Assembly: GCA_002428885.1 (NCBI GenBank)
Contig: DIYE01000325.1
Coordinates: forward strand, 1 to 6,708
From: Alphaproteobacteria bacterium UBA6062
GTDB taxonomy: Bacteria > Pseudomonadota > Alphaproteobacteria > Sneathiellales > Sneathiellaceae
DNA: 6,708 bases
Reading direction: 5' to 3'
The position numbers and the translations under genes are program-made. Below, piece after piece: positions 1 through 6,118 of the stretch (positions within the stretch are counted from its first letter, which is position 1; the number at the start of each line of letters is the position of its first letter). Below the pieces are notes generated by a model, which worked only from the letters and a program-made list of their open reading frames with translations, made no database searches and was not told the origin of the DNA.

Positions 1-42
1 GGGTCCCGATCCGATAATGGCGGCTTTCAATCCTGATCCCAT
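1..42 (-). CDS. N-terminus of a probable FAD/NAD(P)-binding oxidoreductase (partial, runs off left edge)
   Basis: An ATG at 40-42 on the minus strand is preceded by a very strong ribosome binding site (AGGGGAGGA, about 3-5 bases upstream). It opens 14 codons reading MGSGLKAAIIGSGP before the window ends. A short hydrophobic strand followed by GSGP is the start of the GxGxxG loop that binds the ADP part of FAD or NAD(P) in a Rossmann fold, and this position right at the N-terminus is typical of FAD-dependent oxidoreductases. The gene lies 58 bp downstream of the PaaX-family gene on the same strand with no terminator-like hairpin and T-run between them, so the two may be co-transcribed. Only the start is visible: the reading frame and ribosome binding site are seen directly, the enzyme class is inferred, and the specific function cannot be called. 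Confidence 0.55.
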   Translation of the reverse strand, partial: MGSGLKAAIIGSGP

Positions 43-100
43 ATTCCTCCCCTAGCTCAGCTCGGCCCTGATGAGGTTTCTGGTCCCGGGGAGTTGGACG

Positions 101-1042
101 TCAGGCTTCCAGAAGCCCCCCAAAGCGGGACAGAAATTCCTCGGACGCATCGGGCAGCTTTCCGTTGGTTGTCTCCAACACGTCCATCAGATGATGTTCT
201 GCCCCTTGCCATACCAATTGGTACAGGTCCCGAAAGAGGTCTCTTGCCATCTGCCCGCTCCAGCTTTCCGGCAAGAGTGGGTCTGGGAGCATTGGATCTT
301 TTAACAGCGCCCTTCTGTAATCATGCACCAGAAGTGTCCGGGTTATAAAACACTTTTTCGTATCAAGAGCGGACTGCTCCCTTAGGGCGACTAAAAGTGG
401 AGAAAAATTGCGGATAAATTCGTTATAGCCGGTTTCAATTTCCTCAATATTCCAGCCTTTCTGGACCAGAATATGAACCGGTACCGATTTTTGTTCCGGC
501 AGGCTGCCGGCTTCCATGACAGCTACATGATCGGACAGATCCAGATCATTCAGGAGCCGCGCGACACTTTTATAAGTGCCGCCGGGATGAGCAAAAATAC
601 CGGATCCGAGGTCGCCGAAGCCGAGCCAGCCCAATTCTGTCTGTAATTGCCGCTTCTGATCTTCAGACAGCTTCCGCCGTTCCGTGAAAAGAAGAGTCCA
701 GCTACCACACCAGGAACGGGGCTCGTGATTGTAAATTCGTCGGGTCGCTTCTTCAAACCGGTGCTGACCGGTTCTTGTAAGGGTATAAAAGCTTCGACGG
801 CCCGATTGTTGACTGTCCAGCAGGCCATCCTGTTTCAGCCTGAAAACCGATGTGCGAACGACCCGTTCGTTCAGTCCGAGGCTACCGACGAGATCGATCA
901 GGCTGCCAAGCCAAACAGTGCCGCCATGGGGAGCCACAGAGTCGCCCCAGACCGTCACCAGAAGGGAGCGGGCCTTCAGATTAAGTCGGGAAGGCAAAGC
1001 TTCAATCAGGTCGTCAATAACAGGTTTTTCCGTCAACACCAT
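101..1042 (-). CDS. PaaX-family transcriptional regulator
   Basis: This is a 313-residue cytoplasmic DNA-binding protein, close to the roughly 300-316 residues usual for PaaX, the repressor that in Escherichia coli senses phenylacetyl-CoA and controls phenylacetate catabolism. Residues about 20-80 form the N-terminal winged helix (LNLKARSLLVTVWGD, then GLNERVVRTSVFRLKQDGLL). Residues about 108-195 fit the middle domain (RSWCGSWTLLFTE, LGWLGFGDLGSGIFAHP). The C-terminal PaaX_C part carries the recognisable DPMLPDPLLPESWSG near residues 249-263. The frame is open up to 1090, but that longer form would run through the palindrome at 1058-1092 and has no ribosome binding site. ATG at 1042, or the GTG/TTG codons directly after it behind GCGAGG, fits the family better. 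No phenylacetate genes are in view, so its regulon is unknown; the palindrome beside its start suggests autoregulation and control of the divergent DUF4269 gene. Confidence 0.88.
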   Translation of the reverse strand: MVLTEKPVIDDLIEALPSRLNLKARSLLVTVWGDSVAPHGGTVWLGSLIDLVGSLGLNERVVRTSVFRLKQDGLLDSQQSGRRSFYTLTRTGQHRFEEATRRIYNHEPRSWCGSWTLLFTERRKLSEDQKRQLQTELGWLGFGDLGSGIFAHPGGTYKSVARLLNDLDLSDHVAVMEAGSLPEQKSVPVHILVQKGWNIEEIETGYNEFIRNFSPLLVALREQSALDTKKCFITRTLLVHDYRRALLKDPMLPDPLLPESWSGQMARDLFRDLYQLVWQGAEHHLMDVLETTNGKLPDASEEFLSRFGGLLEA

Positions 1043-1057
1043 GCCTCGCAACAAATA

Positions 1058-1092
1058 ATATGATACGCAGTCTAGAAAATTCTGTATCATAT
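1058..1092. promoter_or_regulatory. Candidate PaaX-type operator: perfect 9-bp inverted repeat in divergent promoter region
   Basis: The arms ATATGATAC (1058-1066) and GTATCATAT (1084-1092) are exact reverse complements separated by 17 bases, in the 104 bp between the divergent starts of the PaaX-family gene (1042) and the DUF4269 gene (1147). From memory, PaaX sites contain a TGATTC/TGATAC-type core, and the left arm with its flank resembles that. Each arm also contains TATCAT, a fair -10 element, one reading leftward and one rightward, so a repressor bound here could block both promoters. The repeat is seen directly; the binding protein is inferred from position and core. Confidence 0.7.
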
Positions 1093-1146
1093 GGGAAGAT
1101 GATATCTTGGCGTTGGATTCTTGAGTTAGCAGGGATAAGGGAGATT

Positions 1147-1665
1147 ATGTCTGTCAGGTATGAGCAGGCGGAAACACTGCTGAATGCGATTGGAATTTAT
1201 TCGGTCCTGTCTCAGTATGACCCGCTTTTTGTTGGAACCCTGCCGATTGATGTAGATATTCCGGGCAGTGATGTCGATGTGATATGCGATGTTTCCGATC
1301 ATGCGGCCTTTGCCAGGCTGCTTACGGAAAATTACGGCGACCAGCCGGGTTTTGAGGTGATCTCGCCCGCCACAGAAAATAGCTATACGGTCTGCCGTTT
1401 TTCCTGCGTGACATTTGATATTGAGATATACGGTGAAGACAGGCCGGTTCGGGAGCAAAATGCCTGGCGACATATGGAGGCGGAGCGCAAGCTTCTTTTA
1501 GTGGGCGGGGAGGACGCCCGGCTTGCTATCCGATCTCTAAAGCGATCCGGCTTGAAAACCGAACCGGCTTTTGCAGAGCATTTCGGGATTGGGGGGAATC
1601 CTTATGATGCTTTGCTGGAAGTCGCAGATCTGAATGTATCGGAAATCCTGAGCCGGTTCGGTTAG
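1147..1665 (+). CDS. DUF4269 family protein, nucleotidyltransferase-like
   Basis: This 172-residue protein matches the uncharacterised DUF4269 family in length and signature: LFVGTLPIDVDIPGSDVDVIC (residues 27-47), FDIEIYGEDRPVREQNAWRHM (90-110) and FGIGGNPYDALLEV (146-159). The pattern G30-T31, then D42-x-D44, followed by an acidic strand at D91/E93, is the layout of the metal-binding catalytic site in the polymerase-beta-like nucleotidyltransferase fold, so nucleotide transfer is a reasonable inference, although no substrate is known to me. It has no signal peptide or membrane segment. The start is ATG 1147 because AAGGGAG lies 3 bases upstream and the family begins here; an in-frame ATG at 1060 would overlap the operator. 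The gene diverges from the PaaX-family regulator and shares its promoter region, which suggests it is a regulatory target. It ends convergently 23 bp from the oxygenase gene. Confidence 0.85.
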   Translation: MSVRYEQAETLLNAIGIYSVLSQYDPLFVGTLPIDVDIPGSDVDVICDVSDHAAFARLLTENYGDQPGFEVISPATENSYTVCRFSCVTFDIEIYGEDRPVREQNAWRHMEAERKLLLVGGEDARLAIRSLKRSGLKTEPAFAEHFGIGGNPYDALLEVADLNVSEILSRFG

Positions 1666-1666
1666 G

Positions 1667-1699
1667 GTCTGACCTTAGAGTATAAGGCCTAATTCAGAC
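1667..1699. terminator. Possible bidirectional hairpin between convergent genes
   Basis: GTCTGA plus CCTTA (1667-1677) can pair with TAAGG (1683-1687) and TCAGAC (1694-1699), leaving a 5-base loop and a 6-base bulge. It sits where the DUF4269 gene and the oxygenase gene converge, and it includes the last codons of the oxygenase gene. There is no clear T-run on either side, so its role as a terminator is uncertain. Confidence 0.3.
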
Positions 1700-2468
1700 G
1701 TCCGTAAAAAGTCATGCGAGCTGATTCCGACAGGGCGATCCCGGGCTCAGAGTTATACGCCAGAACCACCAGCATTCTTGTTCGATCTCCTTCGACGGGG
1801 GCAACCCTGTGAATCGCGTTACGCCCCCGGAAGAGAACAAGGGCTCCGGCTTTCATCGCCAGCTTTTTAACAGGTGTTTTACCGTCCAGAACATTGGCAA
1901 CACCCTCAAAATTCATTTCACCGGCATCGGCATCCCGGACATTCTCGACATATTCAAAGGCGCCACCTGCGTCAGGTTCCTGAATCATCAATGTGGTGGC
2001 AAAGGATGAATTGTCGAAGTGCCAGCCAAGTTCCTGACCGGTTTCGGCGTAATGCACATTAATGGAGGAGAGAGGATCCGCGTAGGGAAACAGGGATTTT
2101 TCTCCTAGAACCGTGCAGAGGAAGGTGCGGAATTCCTTGGAATCGTACAATGTTCTGAGAGGTGAATCTTCCGGTACAATGTCATCTGTAATACAGCCTT
2201 TTGAAGAGATGACTTTGCGGTTGCGTGTGTGGTCCTCGGCAAAATCAGGATCGGAAGGCGTGAGATAGACGTTATGTTCCTGAGCACAGAAATAGGCATG
2301 ATGCTTATCTTGTTCTGACCGGGTGCGAACATCTTCAACAGCGGCCGGCTGCATAAATCCCGGAAGGACAAGAGCTCCGTCTTTTTCAAGTGTTTTCCTG
2401 CAATTTTCCTGAAAATCCCGACTGGTAATATCAAACTGCGAAAAATCGACAATGTCCTGAAGCTTCAT
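1689..2468 (-). CDS. 2-oxoglutarate/Fe(II)-dependent oxygenase, HalD/BesD-like family (predicted hydroxylase)
   Basis: This is a 259-residue cytoplasmic non-heme iron enzyme. The double-stranded beta-helix signature is complete: WHFDNSSF with iron ligands H150 and D152, the second histidine H220 in RGRNAIHRVAP, and a conserved arginine at R229/R231 (GDRTRMLVVLAYNSEPG) to hold 2-oxoglutarate. Segments such as LYDSKEFRTFL, YADPLSSINVHY, GGAFEYVENVR and the ending FYGR are typical of the family containing the amino-acid halogenases BesD and HalD. Those halogenases have glycine in place of the aspartate so that chloride can bind iron. This protein keeps D152, so hydroxylation of an unknown substrate, possibly a free amino acid, is predicted. 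The ATG at 2468 has GGGAG 8 bases upstream. The gene diverges from a LysR-type regulator, its probable controller. Automatic annotation as a halogenase would be misleading. Confidence 0.85.
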   Translation of the reverse strand: MKLQDIVDFSQFDITSRDFQENCRKTLEKDGALVLPGFMQPAAVEDVRTRSEQDKHHAYFCAQEHNVYLTPSDPDFAEDHTRNRKVISSKGCITDDIVPEDSPLRTLYDSKEFRTFLCTVLGEKSLFPYADPLSSINVHYAETGQELGWHFDNSSFATTLMIQEPDAGGAFEYVENVRDADAGEMNFEGVANVLDGKTPVKKLAMKAGALVLFRGRNAIHRVAPVEGDRTRMLVVLAYNSEPGIALSESARMTFYGRLN

Positions 2469-2498
2469 AAGCTGTCTCCCGTTTATAGCCCGGATTAG

Positions 2499-2526
2499 AA
2501 GATACTCTTTCTGTATGCTCTGTAAA
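2499..2526 (-). promoter_or_regulatory. Candidate promoter of the oxygenase gene
   Basis: Reading leftward, TTTACA (2526-2521) and TATCTT (2504-2499) are separated by 16 bases and resemble sigma-70 -35 and -10 boxes. Transcription would start near 2492, leaving a short leader of about 24 bases that includes the GGGAG ribosome binding site of the gene starting at 2468. The match is moderate and based on consensus only. Confidence 0.35.
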
Positions 2527-2532
2527 AGATTG

Positions 2533-2549
2533 TTTATTCTATTAATAAA
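2533..2549. promoter_or_regulatory. Candidate LysR-type binding site (T-N11-A palindrome)
   Basis: TTTATT (2533-2538) and AATAAA (2544-2549) form a perfect inverted repeat with a 5-base spacer, and T2535/A2547 give the T-N11-A core expected of LysR-type sites. It lies between the LysR gene and its divergent neighbour, just upstream of the candidate -35 box of the oxygenase gene. The region is AT-rich, so chance symmetry is possible. Confidence 0.4.
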
Positions 2550-2566
2550 ATAAGTAAAATATTGTT

Positions 2567-3487
2567 ATGAATGAAATCCGCTTTACCTTGAAACAGTGCA
2601 AGTACTTTCTGGAAGTGGCTCGTTTGGGCGGCATTGCACAGGCTGCCCGATCTCTGAACATATCCCAGCCTGCCGTTGCACAGGCGATTGATAAATTGGA
2701 ACAGATGACGGACTTGGTGCTGTTTGAACGGTTTCATGCCAAGGGACTTGAACTGACGTTGCAGGGAAGGGCTTTTGCGGATCTTGCTGAAAAACTAATG
2801 GGGACAGCAGAGGAGATGTCCAGAAACATCACTCATATTTCAGCGGGTGGTCGAGGAACAGTCCGGTTGGGCTGTTTTCAGTCCATCGCGCCTTTTCATA
2901 TGGCAAGATTTGTTAGGCACTATAAAGAACAGCAGCCGGGCGTTTCACTGGATATATCCGAGAAGTTTCAAGCCGATCTGGTCTCGGATCTTAAGGCCGG
3001 TGATCTTGATGTCGCCATTCTCTATGATCTTGGATTAAATTCGGCGGAGCTTGACTGGCAGATCCTTGCGGAACCGAAGCCCTATGTCCTTATCAATGCA
3101 GAGCATCCTTTTGCGGGGCGGGAAACAGTCAGTCTTCATGATCTGGCAAGAGAACCTTATATCCTTTTTGATGCGCCGGACAGTCGGGAATATTTCCACA
3201 GTATCTTTGCAGATCTCCAGATCAGTCCGATGATTGCCCTAAGATCCACGTCCTTTGAATCAGTCCGAAGCGCTGTCGGCCATAACCTTGGTTTTTCTCT
3301 TCTGACCCAGCGGCGAACGGATGGCATCACCTATGACGGTGGTGAGGTTGCCGAAGTGAGCATTGAAGAAGAGATCGCGCCGACGAAAGTGGTTCTCGCC
3401 TGGAAGAAGGGCAGAGAACAGGACCCCATGATGACGCATTTTGCAGATTTTTGCGCTGACCAGTTCAAATCAACAACAGGCCATTAA
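2567..3487 (+). CDS. LysR-family transcriptional regulator
   Basis: This 306-residue protein has the standard LysR length and layout. An N-terminal winged helix-turn-helix spans residues 7-66, with FLEVARLGGIAQAARSLNISQPAVAQAIDKLEQ as the classic signature, followed by LFERFHAKGLELTLQGRAF. A linker helix is followed by an effector-binding domain of periplasmic-binding-protein type from about residue 96 to 300 (GTVRLGCFQSIAPF, LKAGDLDVAILYD, LNSAELDWQILAEPKPYVLI, VRSAVGHNLGFSLL). The gene diverges from the 2-oxoglutarate oxygenase gene 98 bp away, so the oxygenase is the likely target and its substrate or product a possible inducer; this is inference. No ribosome binding site is visible before ATG 2567, and the leader is very AT-rich, so a leaderless transcript is possible. 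The gene closes with TAA then TAG and converges on the exported-protein gene 25 bp away. Confidence 0.95.
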   Translation: MNEIRFTLKQCKYFLEVARLGGIAQAARSLNISQPAVAQAIDKLEQMTDLVLFERFHAKGLELTLQGRAFADLAEKLMGTAEEMSRNITHISAGGRGTVRLGCFQSIAPFHMARFVRHYKEQQPGVSLDISEKFQADLVSDLKAGDLDVAILYDLGLNSAELDWQILAEPKPYVLINAEHPFAGRETVSLHDLAREPYILFDAPDSREYFHSIFADLQISPMIALRSTSFESVRSAVGHNLGFSLLTQRRTDGITYDGGEVAEVSIEEEIAPTKVVLAWKKGREQDPMMTHFADFCADQFKSTTGH

Positions 3488-3512
3488 TAGGGCTATCCGA
3501 ATAAAATATGCT

Positions 3513-4478
3513 CTAGTCCGGGGCAGGCAATTTCGTTAGTTCACGAGTAATCGATCTCGTAGAGTTGTTAATATCAATATGTGTAATCTCCCTGACATAG
3601 AGCGGCCATCCATCTTCCAGTGAGACATTCGCATCCAGGGTTTGCCTGACATCGTAGGTTTCGAAAACCTTCAGGCGCTTAATAAGTTCAGCAAGTTTTT
3701 CAGAACCCAGATTGGGCGCAGCTTTGGAGATGAAGCTCTGAAGCCCATGAAGAACACTGTCCCTGGTATAGCTCGAGCTTGTGTTAATAACGGCTACGTC
3801 ATTTTCGAGATTGAGGAGCTTCGTAGATCCGGAGGCAATCAATTCTGTTCCGGTTAGATGCCACGGCACGGCCGTCTCAAATTTATACGCGCCCTTTTTC
3901 TGAACTTCACTTCCAAGATAAGTAAAGACAGGGTTTATATCTCTTAGGAAGGTTTCTGTCGCAGCCTCCGCTGTCAATCCCAGAAAGAAGCTTTTCACCT
4001 GTTCAGCCGCCGCATTCGGAACACCGGATGCCAATAAATGATCGTAAACCGGGCCGGTGAGTTTTTCTTTTAGGGCTTCCACATTGCGAACGGTGGTTGG
4101 ATATCCATTTTCGCCCCCCAGATATTCGAAGCTCAATCCTTGATACATTGAGAGCAGTTTTTCGGCATCAGGGTTATCCAGGATCGCTTTGTCTTCCGGT
4201 CGGATATGATGGAAACGGAGCCGATAAACAAGATCCTTTTCCTGTTTGCCAAGATACTCGATGGAGAGATCTGTGAGTATAACGGGTTTACTTCCCGCTT
4301 TTTCCCCCGTTCTGACATCTGATTTTCGCAGCCGGTAATAAGTTATTTGTCCCACTTCCGGATGAAAAGGGACGGAGACTGACTCATTGGTTTCTGCGGT
4401 CACATTTTCTGAGGCTGCTGATACAGCGATTTGACAAAATAGAAAAACCGCAAAAGCGACGCCGTGGGCAAATTTCAC
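3513..4478 (-). CDS. Exported hypothetical protein of unknown family
   Basis: I do not recognise this 321-residue protein. I place the start at GTG 4478 because TTGGAG lies 8 bases upstream and the product then begins with a clean signal peptide: MKFAHG, a hydrophobic core (VAFAVFLFCQIA) and a signal peptidase I site VSA-A at residues 19-22. An ATG at 4547 would add 23 residues that spoil this. There is no lipobox and no other membrane segment, so a periplasmic or secreted location is expected. The mature part starts FHPEVGQITYYRLRKSDV and alternates beta-rich stretches (LSIEYLGKQEKDLVYRLRFHHI, GAYKFETAVPWHLTGTELI, VAVINTSSSYTRDS) with helical ones (residues about 125-190 and 245-275). It has one cysteine, within the signal peptide, and no evident catalytic motif. 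The C-terminal SLEDGWPLYVREITHIDINN resembles a beta-sheet ligand-binding fold, but that is speculation. It faces the LysR gene convergently and follows the deaminase gene on the same strand with a 117-bp gap, so it is probably transcribed alone. Confidence 0.8.
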   Translation of the reverse strand: MKFAHGVAFAVFLFCQIAVSAASENVTAETNESVSVPFHPEVGQITYYRLRKSDVRTGEKAGSKPVILTDLSIEYLGKQEKDLVYRLRFHHIRPEDKAILDNPDAEKLLSMYQGLSFEYLGGENGYPTTVRNVEALKEKLTGPVYDHLLASGVPNAAAEQVKSFFLGLTAEAATETFLRDINPVFTYLGSEVQKKGAYKFETAVPWHLTGTELIASGSTKLLNLENDVAVINTSSSYTRDSVLHGLQSFISKAAPNLGSEKLAELIKRLKVFETYDVRQTLDANVSLEDGWPLYVREITHIDINNSTRSITRELTKLPAPD

Positions 4479-4595
4479 TGAACGATCTCCAAAGTCACGT
4501 GCTGAGATTATCGAAGTGAGTGTCCCGTATATGTCGGGCCTTTGCAATATTAAATGGTGTGAGGTTTGCTTTTTTCTACCGTAAAAGGCTGTGTC

Positions 4596-5939
4596 CTAGT
4601 CAAATTGTAACTTCGTACCGAAGGTATGGTGTTCCGCCATCAGTGATGCCATATCCAGGTCTGGTATTTCACCATCCCGGACGCGCCATTCGCCGGCTAC
4701 CATAACATAATCAGCCTGGTGAGCACCGCACAGGACAAGAGCGGCCAGCGGGTCACCGGCACCTGAGAAGCGGGGCTCATCCAGCTTGAAAAGAGCCAGA
4801 TCGGCTTGCATACCCACATCCAGTCTGCCAATGTCATCCCGGCCAAGGCACCGGGCGGATCCTTCAGTCGCGAAGCGTAAAGCTGCTTCATGGGTCATGT
4901 CGCCGGCGCTATAGAGCAGGCGTCCGATCAGCATGGCTTGCCGGATTTCCTGCATAAGGTTGGAGCCGTCATTGGAGGCCGATCCATCAACGCCTAGGCC
5001 GACCGGACATCCGGTTGCTTCCAGCTCCAGGGTCCGGCAAATCCCGGAAGACAGCACCATGTTGGAGGAGGGGCAATGGCAAATACCAACGCCGGCCTGC
5101 CCGAGGCGTCGGATTTCCTCATCATTGAAATGGATGCCATGCGCCAGCCAGGTATCATCGGACAGCCATCCAACTTTCTCCAGATAGTCCAGCGGCCTCA
5201 GGCCGAACATATCCAGACAGAAATCGGTCTCATCGTGGGTTTCTGCGAGGTGGGTGTGCAAACGGACACCTTCCTGCCGTGCCAGGCCCGCTGAAGCTTG
5301 CATCAAATCGGTGCTTACGGAAAAGGGGGAGCAGGGAGCCAGGGCGATACGGATCATGGATCCTTCCAAAGGGTCATGATAGGTCCGGATCAGGCGAAGG
5401 CTATCCTCAAGGATTGTTTCCTCATTTTGGACAGTTGTGCGGGGCGGCAACCCGCCCTGATCTTCGCCAAGGCTCATGGAGCCACGGGTGAGGTGAACTC
5501 TGATGCCGAGATCGCGGGCAGCTTCAGCCTGTATATCAATAGCATCGGTCAGGCTGTCCGGGAAAAGATAATGATGATCTGCCGCAGTTGTGCATCCCGA
5601 TAGAAGCAGTTCTGCAAGTGCCAGTTTTGTGGCCCTTTCCATCATGTCTGGCGTGAGCTTTGCCCAGACGGGGTACAAGGATTGCAACCAGGGAAAAAGA
5701 GGTTTGTTAAGCGCAACGGGGCAGGCTCGGGTCAGTGTCTGGTAAAAATGGTGATGGGTATTGATCAGGCCCGGCAAGACAACATGAGCACCGGCATCAA
5801 AGATGTCATAGTCTTTTGCAATAGGTTTTTGGCCCGTGCCGATGATTTCGCAGATCAAGCCGTCTGTTACAACCAGGCCACCACCGGCTTGTTGATTGGT
5901 GATGGCTAATGGATTTTTAATCCAGACGGGTTTGCCCAT
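4596..5939 (-). CDS. 8-oxoguanine deaminase (amidohydrolase superfamily)
   Basis: This 447-residue metal-dependent hydrolase should deaminate 8-oxoguanine to uric acid and ammonia (EC 3.5.4.32), removing or salvaging an oxidised purine base in the cytoplasm. Numbered from ATG 5939, the metal and catalytic residues of the amidohydrolase barrel are all present: H62 and H64 in LINTHHHFYQTLTRA, H230 and E233 in HTHLAET, H267 in WLAHGIH, and D318 in GVDGSASNDGSNLMQE. The motifs PLFPWLQSLYPVWAKLTP, SGCTTAADHHYLFP, LTRGSMSLG, GICHCPSSNMVLSSGICR and FSGAGDPLAALVLCGAH are those of the 8-oxoguanine deaminase group rather than of guanine, cytosine or atrazine-type deaminases. ATG 5939 has AGGGA 7 bases upstream; the longer TTG start at 5960 has none at proper distance. 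The gene diverges from a Crp/Fnr-type regulator and has no visible uric-acid-degrading genes beside it. Assignment is by recalled family motifs, so a related purine deaminase is not excluded. Confidence 0.92.
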   Translation of the reverse strand: MGKPVWIKNPLAITNQQAGGGLVVTDGLICEIIGTGQKPIAKDYDIFDAGAHVVLPGLINTHHHFYQTLTRACPVALNKPLFPWLQSLYPVWAKLTPDMMERATKLALAELLLSGCTTAADHHYLFPDSLTDAIDIQAEAARDLGIRVHLTRGSMSLGEDQGGLPPRTTVQNEETILEDSLRLIRTYHDPLEGSMIRIALAPCSPFSVSTDLMQASAGLARQEGVRLHTHLAETHDETDFCLDMFGLRPLDYLEKVGWLSDDTWLAHGIHFNDEEIRRLGQAGVGICHCPSSNMVLSSGICRTLELEATGCPVGLGVDGSASNDGSNLMQEIRQAMLIGRLLYSAGDMTHEAALRFATEGSARCLGRDDIGRLDVGMQADLALFKLDEPRFSGAGDPLAALVLCGAHQADYVMVAGEWRVRDGEIPDLDMASLMAEHHTFGTKLQFD

Positions 5940-6047
5940 AAGATTATCCCTGCTGCTCAAATTCCCGGATCACTATCCCATATTCAGAGGGATTTTAAAA
6001 TGCACCCAACCTGTTTATTCTGCCAGGCGGAACTGTTCGCTTGAAAG

Positions 6048-6071
6048 GCGTTATTAGGACCCTACCAACGC
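6048..6071. promoter_or_regulatory. Imperfect 24-bp palindrome in the deaminase/Crp divergent region
   Basis: GCGTT (6048-6052) and AACGC (6067-6071) flank an inner TAGG/CCTA pair (6055-6058/6061-6064), giving 9 of 12 symmetric base pairs around 6059/6060. It is centred in the 238-bp spacer between the divergent deaminase and Crp/Fnr-type genes, so it could be an operator for either. It does not match the TGTGA-N6-TCACA site of Crp or the TTGAT-N4-ATCAA site of Fnr. Confidence 0.4.
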
Positions 6072-6090
6072 AATTAAGTTACACTATCTA

Positions 6091-6118
6091 TTGCCCAAAT
6101 CGCCTGGAACCCTTAAAT
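6091..6118 (+). promoter_or_regulatory. Weak candidate promoter for the Crp/Fnr-type gene
   Basis: TTGCCC (6091-6096) and TTAAAT (6113-6118) are separated by 16 bases and loosely resemble sigma-70 boxes, giving a leader of about 50 bases before ATG 6178. The -10 candidate lies inside the inverted repeat at 6104-6140. Consensus resemblance is the only support. Confidence 0.25.

Noticed and set aside
71..348. Two overlapping plus-strand open frames at the left end
   Set aside because: They lie opposite the PaaX-family gene, have no family resemblance or ribosome binding site, and contain Cys/His/Trp-rich compositions typical of antisense frames.
647..1063. 138-residue plus-strand open frame
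   Set aside because: It is antisense to the well-supported PaaX-family gene and its translation shows no domain.
1043..1090. Longer PaaX-family start at ATG 1090
   Set aside because: It has no ribosome binding site and would place the operator palindrome inside the coding region; the family starts near 1042.
1060..1146. Longer DUF4269 start at ATG 1060
   Set aside because: The extra 29 residues do not match the family, overlap the operator, and ATG 1147 has a strong ribosome binding site.
1689..2468. Calling the oxygenase a halogenase
   Set aside because: The iron-ligand aspartate D152 is present; characterised members that halogenate have glycine there.
4524..4538. CCCG-N7-CGGG inverted repeat upstream of the exported-protein gene
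   Set aside because: Arms are only 4 bp and no T-run follows, so neither a terminator nor an operator can be supported.
4933..5603. Several plus-strand open frames of 70-101 residues
   Set aside because: All are shadows of the deaminase gene, whose catalytic motifs are intact on the other strand.
5940..5960. TTG start at 5960 for the deaminase
   Set aside because: The GGGA before TTG is too close, whereas ATG 5939 has AGGGA at the usual distance and matches the family's start.
5992..6001. ATTTTAAAAT palindrome upstream of the deaminase gene
   Set aside because: A 10-bp AT-only palindrome is easily expected by chance and no regulator family is suggested.
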